Below, piece after piece: positions 1 to 9,147 of a stretch of 64,000 nt of DNA (positions are counted from its first letter, which is position 1; the number at the start of each line of letters is the position of its first letter). The DNA comes from Apus apus (taxonomy: Eukaryota > Chordata > Aves > Apodiformes > Apodidae). Made by a program: the position numbers and the translations under genes. The notes below the pieces were generated by a model. That model did no database searches. It saw only the letters and a list, made by a program, of their open reading frames with translations, and was not told the DNA's origin. The stretch spans positions 868,001 through 932,000 of the forward strand of contig NC_067305.1 in the NCBI RefSeq assembly GCF_020740795.1. Direction: 5' to 3'.

Positions 1-82
1 GAGGGCTGGAGGCTGACGGGGCCTCCCAAGCTGTGAATGTTGCCTCTCCTCCCTGGATGCTGTGTGTAAGCAGGTGTTGAGT

Positions 83-88
83 AATAAA
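83..88 (+). promoter_or_regulatory. possible polyadenylation signal of a gene left of the window
   Basis: AATAAA stands at 83-88 on the + strand, shortly before sequence in which no coding frame is recognisable. It may mark the 3' end of a + strand gene whose body lies outside the window. A hexamer alone is weak evidence. Confidence 0.25.
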
Positions 89-347
89 GATACTGTCACA
101 TCAGCAGTTGTCACAAAGTCTTGCTGTTGTGGGGCTGTTGGTGGGGTCGGGGCTGGGCTGAGCAGCTGGGACAGCTGGGTTGGCCACTCCCGCACTTCAC
201 CTCCGTGTCTGTTGTGCACACAGGCTGGAGGGGAACAATTACTGGCTTTAGGCTGGACTTGTAGGAGTTCCTCTTGTGGCTTTGAGTGGGTCCAGAGAAT
301 TTTTGCCAGGGATTGGGACTGCACTGCACTGAGTGGCCAGCAGGAGC

Positions 348-878
348 AGGGATGTGATTCTCCCCCTGTGCTCAGCACTGGTGAGGCCTCACCTCGAGTT
401 CTGGGTGCAGCTCTGGGCCCCTCACTGCAAGAAGGATCTTGAGGTGCTGGAGCAGGTCCAGAGGAGAGCACCGAGGTGAAGGGATCAGAGGGAAAGTCTG
501 ATGAGAGGCTGAGGGAGCTGGGGTTGTTTATCCTGGAGGAGACTCGGGGGACTTCTCACTCTCTACAACCACCTGAAGGGAGGTTGTGCTCAGGTGAGGT
601 CTGGGCACTTCTCCCAGGAAACCAGTGACAGGAGCAGAGGGCCTGGCCTGAAGCTGCTCCAGGGGAGGTTTAGGTTGGATATCAGGAAGCATTTCCTCTT
701 GGAAAGGGTGATCAGACATTGGGATGGACTGCCCAGGGAAGTGGTGGAGGCACCATTCCTGGAGGTGTTCAAGGAAAGGCTGATGTAGCACTTAGTGTCA
801 TGGTCTGGAGATGTGGTGGTGTTGGTCATAGGCTGGACTTGATGATCTCAGAGGTCTTTTCAGGCCTCACAGAATCTT
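348..878 (+). repeat. CR1 LINE 3' fragment
   Basis: The stretch reads as the 3' part of a CR1 LINE in + orientation: the 'ctcagcactggtgaggcc' start, the 'ctgagggagctggggttgtt' block and the 'ggctggacttgatgatctc' 3' region. No intact reverse transcriptase is present. It abuts an oppositely oriented CR1 piece. Confidence 0.85.
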
Positions 879-1048
879 AGGGGGGTTGGAAGGGACCTCG
901 AAAGATCACCCAGTCCAACACCCCTGCCAGAGCAGGACCAGTGAGAGCACATCACACAGGAATGTGTCCAGGCGGGTTTTGAATTTCTCCAGCAAGGGAG
1001 ACTCCACAGCCTCTCTGGGTAGCCTCAATAACTCTGTGATTCTCTGAG
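873..1048 (-). repeat. CR1 LINE 3' fragment, inverted
   Basis: This reads as the reverse complement of a CR1 3' end ('cagaatcttaggggggttgg', then 'gagactccacagcctctctg'). Together with the preceding + copy it makes a head-to-head 3'-to-3' CR1 pair with almost no spacer. Confidence 0.8.
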
Positions 1049-2199
1049 TCCATCAGTTAGGGTTTGGAGCCCACAACTTCAGGGTTAGAATTGGGGTATA
1101 GCAGAGGTTGGACAGGATCCCTGGAGATCTCGCTGCTCAAGGTTGCAGCAGGTTGCTCAGGGCTGTGTCTGGTTGAATTTTCTATGCATGTTTGCAAACT
1201 TGTCAGCAAAGCCACCAAGAAGGTGTAGAGGGTAGAGGCAGAAGATGCACAAGAAATGGTGAGAACTGCATCGTTCAGCCTGGACCAAAAAAGGTCAAGG
1301 GCTGATTTAATACTGGATTTTCACAACTTGATGGCTTCAGAAAAGGCAGACTTGGATGAAAGGATGAGAAATAACAAGCACAAGTGGCAGAAAGTGAAAT
1401 TCTAACTAGATAGAAGGGGAAAAAAAGTTCTCACAGTTGGGGTAGAAAAGTGCTGAAAAATCGACTTGGAGAGGCTGTGAAATCATCTTTGGGGATGCAG
1501 AATTCAACCAGAGAGATGGGAACATGTGGGTGCAGGGACGGGACATTTGGGGGTGGGAATGCAAGTTAATGGAGGCAGGAAATGTGGGCACTAGGGAAAG
1601 CAGGGTTTTGGGGCAGGGGAGCAGAGGGAGGTGTGAGGGGACAGGAGACAAAGGTACTGAGGGCCCCAAGGACAGCAGAGGAGAGGACAGAGCAACACGG
1701 GGAGACACAGTCACAGCCCTGGCAGGTTGTGCTGCTCCCTGGTGTGTACTATCTGTGGACAGGAGAGTGTCCTGGGGGGCACAGGATGGTCCTGGAGCAG
1801 CTGGAGCTGAGCCAAGGGGACCCTGTCCTGCTGTGCTCCCTGGCTGGGGCACCCATGGCTCTTCAGTACTGGGTGGGGTGTCAGTGGGGTTGGGTTCCAG
1901 TTCAGGAGCACAGTGGGAGTGGGGGGCTGTCACCCCCCACGGGGTGAGCAGGGTTTGTTTCTCTCCCACTTGAGGACTTTTGAGGGGGCCCTGCTTTACC
2001 CTGGGCTCTGGAGATCAGCAAGGTTTAGGGGGTTCTGATGGTCCAGAGACCCTCAACAGAACCTGCCCAAGGTGACCTGGGGTTCAGAGCCCCTGTGGCT
2101 TCCACCCGCCCTACTGCCCGTCCTCAGGGACCCAGGGTGTCCCCTGTGCCCTGTCCTGGGGCTCGGACCTCCCTCTGCCTCAGCCTCTCGCAGCTCCAG
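1049..2199. other. intergenic, nothing recognised
   Basis: Open frames occur on both strands but overlap each other, are biased by G+C-rich simple composition, and show no recognisable domain. I see no gene here. Confidence 0.5.
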
Positions 2200-2204
2200 G
2201 CCAC

Positions 2205-2250
2205 GGCCACGTGTCTGCTCGGGGCTATAATTACCCAGACGCATTCCTGG
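2205..2250 (+). promoter_or_regulatory. candidate muscle-type promoter motifs upstream of the kelch gene
   Basis: Within about 45 bp there is a CACGTG E-box near 2208, a MEF2-like A/T core (CTATAATTAC, nine of ten consensus positions) near 2224, and a CATTCC (MCAT/TEAD-like) motif near 2242. This lies about 850 bp upstream of the KLHL33 start codon, whose exon is preceded by a splice acceptor, so a non-coding first exon upstream is expected. Function is inferred from motif clustering only. Confidence 0.25.
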
Positions 2251-2463
2251 GGGGTCACAGGAGCTTCCGAACCAGCGGCAGGCGGTAAGGGGGGACGGGC
2301 GTGTGGCAGCAGGACGCAGCAACGCAGGACAGGGCAGGCCCGGCAGGGACACGCAACACGTGGGGCACCACGCGTGACGGGGCCGGGGTGACAGCGTGTA
2401 GCACCTGGCAGTGTCACCCCACGTGCGAGCAAGGAGCGGCACCCCGGCAGTCAGTGCCAGAGG

Positions 2464-2620
2464 GCACACAACATGCAACATACAACATACAACACAGCAT
2501 GCAACTCGCAGGGCCACGCGTCGTGACACGCCACAGGCAGCTCGACGCAGCAGGTGACGGTGCGCAGCAGTTGGTGACAGTGCACAGCAGTTGGTGCCAT
2601 GCACCAAATGCATGGGACAG
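2464..2620. repeat. short degenerate tandem repeats
   Basis: ACAACAT-like units are tandem around 2467-2505, and a 'cagcagttggtg' unit is duplicated near 2560-2600. They are short and imperfect, with no gene in them. Confidence 0.35.
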
Positions 2621-2659
2621 GCAGCATCACTGGGGAGCTGTTTGGGGACCACTTTGCTG

Positions 2660-3060
2660 CTGTGGGAGCATCAGTAGGTGGGACTATGGGGCAGTGGCTG
2701 GGGAAGGGCTTGGTGGCTGCTGCTATAGGGTGGAGGGTTTGATCGGGGACACTAGGCTGAGCTGTGGGGCTGGGGCAGCAGCGTTAGCTGTGGGTCAGCT
2801 TCATTCTGAGGGGTCAGCAATGAGGCAGATGAGGGACATGAGCCCCAGTTATGGGGCAGTGACATGGCCTGTTGGTATCACCTATGGGCTGCAGTCTGCC
2901 CAAGGGGCATGACATTCAGCCATGGGGCAGCAGCAGTTCCTGGTGGCCTCAGCTGTGGGGCAGAGGCTTTGGCGGGTCAGGGGCTCTCACTGTGGGGCAG
3001 GATGCCGTGTCCCCAGGCAGGACTCCTGCCATGGGCCAGAGGCTCTGGCTGTGGGGCTGA
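2660..3060. repeat. degenerate G-rich repeat before KLHL33
   Basis: Imperfect reiterations of 'gctgtggggc' / 'tatggggcag' occur roughly every 25-45 bp and end just before the splice acceptor at 3092. The open frame that runs through it upstream of the chosen ATG is probably a composition effect. Confidence 0.4.
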
Positions 3061-3097
3061 CACACTCACCCCTGCTCCATGTGTTCCCATAGGCAGG

Positions 3098-6000
3098 ATG
3101 TGGGTTGCAGAGGGACCAGCTCCAGCCCAGTGGCACCTGCGGGACGAGGCCCACGCCGGACACTTCCTGGCCACCGCCGAGCGCCTCCGTACGGCGGGAC
3201 ACCTGGTGGACGTGGCCGTGGGCCCGGAGGGCGATGTGGCCCATGCGGTGGTCCTGGCCTCCATTAGCTCCTTCTTCCTGCGTTTTCTGGAGGGCCGGAG
3301 CAGAGAGCTGTGCCAGGGCCCCCCAGCCCACGTCCCCCTGCCCCCTGGGGCAACGCTGGGGGGCTGGCGGGCTCTGCTGGCCTTTGCCTATGGGGGAGCG
3401 GTGCCCCACGGCCGGGAGAAGGAGGTGAAGGAGGCTGCCCAGGCGCTGGGGGCCCCCCGGGTGGTGGCTGCCTGTGCCCGGGAGGGGGGCCCCGAACCCC
3501 TGGAGGAGCAGTGGGAGACACTAAGAGCCATGGAGCAGCTCCGCGCCAGCGGCCTGGGCTGCGACCTCCAGCTCCAGGCGGGGGATGAGGTGATCCCAGG
3601 TGAGCTGGGGGTCCTGAGCTGGGGCTGGGGAGGGGGATGGGGCTGGGACAGTGGGGTCCCTTGGCAGGGATGCTGGGGACTGAGTAGGGGGGCTTGAGGA
3701 GGCCAGGACGTGAGTTCTGAGGGGTCTGCGTGGTGCAAAAAGCCTCCCTGCTGCCCCCACTGCTCTTGTCCTTCCCCCTAGTTCAGCGCCTGGCCCTGAG
3801 CTGCTCCTGTGACTTCTTCCGGGCCCTCTTCACTTGCCCCATGAGGGAGGCCACCCACGACCCGGCGGCCCCCCTGGCCACGAAGCTGTCCCCAGCCGAG
3901 CTGCGCCTCCTCCTCTCCTTTGCCTACACGGGGGCTGTGGCAGGACCATGGTCTGTGGTCCTGGAGGCAGCCGAGACCTCCCTGCGCTACCAGGCCTGGG
4001 GGCTCCTCTCCCTCTGCCTGGATGTCTTCACCCATGATCTGAGCCCAGAAACTGGCCTGGACGTCCTGGCCTTTGCTGTGGCTTATGGGCTGGCCCAGGT
4101 GGGCCGCATAGCCGAGGACTACATCTTGGCCACCTTTCCCAGTGTGGTGGCCACACCAGCCTTCCTGGATCTTCCTGCACACCTTCTCATCCGCCTGCTC
4201 CGCTCTGATGGCCTCAATGTCCTCTATGAACTGGAGACCTTGGAAGCAGCATCCCGGTGGCTTATGGCCAACGGAGATGTTGAAGAAGATCAAGCCAAGG
4301 AAGTCCTGTCATCTGTTCGCTTTGCCCTAATGTCTGGCCTGGAGCTGAAGAAGGTCCCATCAGTGACTGCAGGGGTTGCTGACCCAAAGATCCTCCGTGA
4401 GCTCATCATAGCAAGTTTGGCCCCCACGGCCCAGCTGCCGTGCCGAGTGCGTTCCTTGCAAGAGGTGCTGGTGGTTTGTGGTGGAGACAAAGTGACAGCC
4501 AACCTGGCTGCCCGGAAGCCCAGCAGACACCTCTGGTTTGCCCACCGCTACCTCAGTGCTGTGGGGCTGGTGAAGCAGGTGGAGTGGCGGCCACTGGGAC
4601 ACTTCCCTGACGGCCCACGCTTCCGCCACGCTGTAGCTGTGGTGGGCAACATCCTCTATGTCCTGGGTGGAAAGCGCTACTATGGGGTCCATGACACCCT
4701 GGCCAGTGTCTACAGGTGAGAGCTAAAGAGGACCTAGAGGAGCCACATGGTACTTGGACACTGTGGGATTTGAGGAAGTGCTGGTGGAGCTAGAGCTGCC
4801 CCACGGAGCCAAGGCATGATGGGGTTGCAGCTGGTCAGGTGGCCCTAAGGCTTTCTGGGAGTGGTTTGGTGTAGGACTGGGGGTCCCACTCTGAGAGTCA
4901 CCTGGGCATTTGGGGGGGTAGGGCAGGGAGGCTCCTACCTGGAGGTGCCTCAGGGCAGTATGGGTTTGGTATCACCCAGAAGGAGGCGGGAAGGGACAGC
5001 TGGTCCAACGGTGCCAGGTGCCAATGGTACACTGCCAGCCACATGGCCGCCACCACCAGCTTGCCACCAGACACAGTTACACCAGTGACTCTGCCAGGAC
5101 ACGTGTACATAGATCAGCAGGTGGCACTGGGTCAGCTCCATGACCAGACCCCCGGGGAGCAGTGGCTCTGCTCACGCGACCTGGTTTTTTGCAAGGCCAC
5201 TGTGAACACGGGGAAGTTCAAGTGGGTGGGTCACACCCTGTGCAACACGTGAGAGCTGATTAACCTCACACCTTCATGGTGCTTGGCCATCAGAGGTGTC
5301 CACCTTGCTCTGCAGCTGTCCTGGGTTATCTCATGATTAGATAAAGGCGACTCAATCAAACGTGAGATACTTACTAAAAGTAACGTTAAACAAATGCAAT
5401 ATAGAAAAATGACAACACAGGTTTTTAGAAGGGATCTTCAGGCCTGTGACCTGAACTGGGCTGTTCCTGATATGATTGAGTTGCTTTTATTTCATGGTGA
5501 ATTTTCATTTCTTGCACTTGATTGAGTTGCCTTTTTCTCACGGTTAAATTTTGGTTTCTCCCGAGTCGGTGGTGTGAAGTGTCTGGCAGGGGCTTGTCTG
5601 GCAGAGATGTGGCTGTGCCAGGCAGCTGGTGGTGGGCAGTTGTCCTAGACCTGCAGGAGGGGATATTCCCATGCAAGATGACTATATGGCCGTAAAGCAT
5701 TATGGGGTTGGCCAGTTGTAGGTGGGTTGTTGCCCTCAGGGGTGCCAACCTCACCTCATGATGCGGTAGGTAACAGGCTCTTGCTGCCTCTCCCTCTCAA
5801 CCCAGGTATCAGCCCATGGAGGACTCCTGGGAGCGCCTGGCCAGCATGACCTGTGGGCGGAGCTACTTTGCTGCGGTGGCACTTGGGGATGTCATCTATG
5901 CCCTGGGGGGCAGCTCAGGGGAGCTCTACTGCACAGACACTGTGGAGTGCTATGACCTGGCCAAGGACACCTGGAGGTGAGACCACTTCATGTGGACACC

Positions 6001-7068
6001 TGCTTTCCTCTGCCCTAGCAGCCTCTTGCATTGGCCAGTGGTGGTCTTTGGGTCACTGAGCCTCCAATGGAGAATGTTCCCACAGTGTCCTGTGGGAGAG
6101 GTCTACTGGGCGTGTAGCAACCTTGTCCCCTGGGGGACACTGGGTGTTGGCCAGTGTTGCCAGCTGGGTGGTGAATAAACTTTTGGCCAGCAGTATGGTA
6201 GGAGTAATTTAAACATCTTCCCACTATGTTCATTGGGCACTGGCCAATACTGTCCATCAGGAGAGTCCACTGTGGTGGTGAGCAGTGGTGTCTTTTGGGG
6301 GCTACAGAGTGTTGAATGGTGCTGCTCCTCAGCCATCCGTTCTGTGTTGGCGGATGTTGCATGTTGGGCACCGTTGCCAGCCAAGTGGTTGCTGGAGCCT
6401 CTGCTCACTGGGGAACCCCTGGGCCTGGACTCAGCACACAGGGCAGCCCTGCTTAACCCGCCCTTCCTGCCCTCCTTCTCTCCTTGCCCAGGAGGTGCCA
6501 GCCCCTGCCCATGGCTCTGTGTGGGCACGCAGCGTGTGCCCTGGATGGTGCCATCTACGTGTCAGGGGGATGTGATGAGGCGGGCCAGTGCCAGGCGTCC
6601 TTGCTGCGCTACGCCCTGGGGGTCCCTGCCACAGCCCTGGCCCCCATGAATGGCCAGCGAGCAGGTCACGTCATGCAGGAGGCAGGTGGGCAGCTCTACG
6701 TGGCCGGGGGGCTGTGCCAGCGGGTTGGGCAGACTGGCTACAAGGACCAGCTGGCCTTCGAGGTCTACAGCCCCAAGCTGAACAGCTGGGTCCTCCTTAG
6801 CCCCCTGCCTCATGCCCATGTAGTTGGGGGTGCAGCAGTGCTGGGGGGGGAGCTGCTGGTCCTGGGAGGCTACAGCCATGAGACCTACAGGGACACCCAC
6901 TTGATTCACGCCTACCAGCCGGGCACCCGGCGCTGGATCACCCGGGGCACCTTGCCCCACCCCTACACTGACCTCCAAGCCTGTGTCCTCACTGTACCCA
7001 CTGCCTTACGTGACCCCAACTACCCTCAGGGCCACTCAAGATCACCTGACACCCCCAATAAGACTTAG
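3098..7068 (+). CDS. KLHL33: kelch-like protein with two BTB domains, KLHL33-like
   Basis: Four coding exons, 3098-3599, 3782-4715, 5806-5976 and 6492-7068, all with AG/GT borders and matching phases, give 727 residues. Residues about 20-125 look like a first BTB fold (LVDVAV ... HAVVLASISSFFLRF). Residues about 135-250 are a second, more typical BTB (GLGCDLQL, then LALSCSCDFFRALFTC) split by the first intron. A BACK domain follows (about 256-360, FAVAYGLAQ), then about six kelch repeats with GG doublets (LYVLGG, IYALGG, IYVSGG, LYVAGG, LLVLGG). Such proteins usually act as substrate adaptors for CUL3 ubiquitin ligases. The start codon was chosen because a splice acceptor sits five bases upstream (AG at 3091-3092), implying a non-coding 5' exon. 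AATAAA at 7328-7333 ends the 3' UTR. The family is certain; the KLHL33 name rests on overall character and the double BTB. Confidence 0.8.
5343..5560. repeat. intronic inverted repeat with diverged tandem arm
   Basis: In KLHL33 intron 2, 5343-5359 (AAAGGCGACTCAATCAA) pairs with 5518-5534 (TTGATTGAGTTGCCTTT) with one mismatch. A second related arm (GATTGAGTTGCTTTT) begins near 5474, so the 3' arm is a diverged tandem duplication of about 47 bp. Origin unknown; an old DNA transposon or an RNA hairpin are both possible. Confidence 0.5.
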
Positions 7069-7327
7069 AGGGACTAAAAGCTCTGCAGCCCATACTGGGA
7101 TCTCCAGGTAGCATCCATGGGCACCTATGGGATGAAACTGCCTCCAGCTCCCTCCCCCAGAACAGGTTCCTCCCATGGTTTCCAGCAACCCCACTGCCTC
7201 CAGGGTACATACCTTGGACTGCGGGGACCTCTGGGACACAAAGACTCCCCACACTGCAGCCCTGCACTCCCCTGCCCTGAGCCCTTCACGGGGAGCTGGG
7301 GACTCCTCAACCCCCTCACACGGGTTA

Positions 7328-7333
7328 AATAAA
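7328..7333 (+). promoter_or_regulatory. polyadenylation signal of KLHL33
   Basis: AATAAA lies 260 bp after the KLHL33 stop codon, the first such hexamer downstream. Confidence 0.6.
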
Positions 7334-7350
7334 AGTGGCTCCTGAACTGC

Positions 7351-8790
7351 CCATCTGAGTCTTGTTTTTTTCTGCTGGAAAACCCGGACAACCAGCTGCA
7401 TCTTGGAGCAGGAGAGCAGGAGAACAACAGCCTGAGTGTCCTGGGTGGGTGGTGGTCAGGACCAGGACAGCCTGGATTCCTGGGTCCCCTGGGGGGCACG
7501 GAGACTCTGGGTGCTGGTGTTCACTGGCCCTGGGGGAGGGTGTGTGTGCATCTTGGGGTTGACTGAAGCATCTTGGGATGCATGGGGGATCCTGAGGAAG
7601 TAGAAGAGCCCTGGGGGTGCCAGGGGCTTGGGACAGATGGCAAGGAAGGCAGGGAGCACTGGGGATTCCTGGGGGCTTTGAGGTTTTGAGGTGGTTCTGG
7701 GAGGTCTTGGCTTTCCTGAGTGATCAGGGGTGTTTGTTGTGTGGAGTCAGGGGAGAATCCTAGGGAGGACTTGCAAGCAGAGGGGGAGGTAATGGGGATG
7801 CTGGGAGATATTGGGGTACCAGTGGGCCCTTTGGGGAGGACATTGAGGGTCTTGGGATATGTGGGGGGAGGTGTGTTGCAGGTTATCATGGCTCATGGTG
7901 TCACTGGCGTCTTCCTGGGGCCATCCATGAGTTCCTCAGATCATCTGAGGAGATCTGAGGTCTCTTGGGCTGTTGGAATAATCTCTAGAGTTGTTCAGAG
8001 GGATTGAGGGTCAAATCTGTGGTCTCTGGGACTGTTTGTGGTGCCCCAGGAAGAGGGAGAGAGTGTGGTGGGTCAGAGGCAGCACCAACAGACAAATACT
8101 TGCTGACACATGCAGAGCTTGTGTGTCCAGAGGTGCACTAGCACACGTGAGCATGAGCAGCAGACACCCCAGCTGGCCAAGGACAGAGACACCTACCCTT
8201 CTGTGGACCCACTAATGAATGTGGCAGAGGCCAGCTGACCCACAGTGGATGGATGACACTCTTGGGACAGTTAGAACTGGAACAGTGTTGAACTGCCAAA
8301 GTGATTCATCCAGTCTAGTGCTGGGGCCTGTTACTTGACCCCTGCCAGTGACAACTTCTGTCTCCTCCTCACACCTCCCATAATGTTTGACTGACTTCTG
8401 CACAGGTGGCCACAAAGTTTGGCCAGCCCCTGGACATTTTGTGCCACTGCAATCCCTTACAAGTCACATCCATCACCCACTGAAGCCGCCTCCCCTCCTC
8501 CCCATTTCCAGCCATCCCACGATGGGTCATGGGGGGGTCACGTGCAGACACATGGACATTTACTGTTCCTGCAGTTCTCAGGTGACAGTGGGACATGCAC
8601 TGGGACGCTTTTCCATGCAATTCAATCCCACAGTGTGAATCCCCTGTCTGGGACAGAAGTCAGGAAGCTGGGTATAAGGGGACTTTTCTTCTCTCTCTTC
8701 AGCATTTCAGGTACTGAAGACAATTCTGTCCTTTACTGTACCCTGCCAGGACTATAGAAGGTCCAATGAAATGAATCCAGCACCCATTTG
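7351..8790. other. intergenic between two convergent genes
   Basis: This stretch separates the 3' ends of KLHL33 (+) and GP1BA (-). Open frames are short and without recognisable domains, and I see no repeat family. Confidence 0.5.
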
Positions 8791-8810
8791 AAGTTTAGGC
8801 AAAGAGAGTA

Positions 8811-8816
8811 TTTATT
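8811..8816 (-). promoter_or_regulatory. polyadenylation signal of GP1BA
   Basis: TTTATT on the + strand is AATAAA on the - strand, about 330 bp past the GP1BA stop codon. Confidence 0.6.
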
Positions 8817-9147
8817 GTGTGATGAACAGCCTGGCACGAAGTTGGTAGTTGAACGCATCACTACGTGCATCATGTGAACAAAAGCAGCTGGGGCAGAAAG
8901 TGAGCTCCGTGTTCCACAGGCACCCTGGAAAGAGGCAGTGTCAGTCCCAAACGGTCACTGACCAGCCCAGGAAACCTTCTCTGCCCCCAACAAGTACCCA
9001 AGTAATTAGTGCTGATCTAGAAGCTCTGGGTGTGGGAGAGTATTATGAGGGGGAGGAGCTGGACAGCTTCCCCCAGGCAAGCAGATCTTTCCTCACTAAA
9101 CTATGAAGCAGAAACCTCCACCTCTTTCTCTGAACATTCAGAAGCAT

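Noticed and set aside
2053-2652. 199-codon open frame on the - strand with Cys-rich stretches
   Set aside because: It arises from short tandem repeats and C+G-rich sequence and has no domain pattern.
2864-3097. In-frame extension upstream of the KLHL33 ATG
   Set aside because: A splice acceptor at 3091-3092 interrupts it, and the residues derive from the G-rich repeat.
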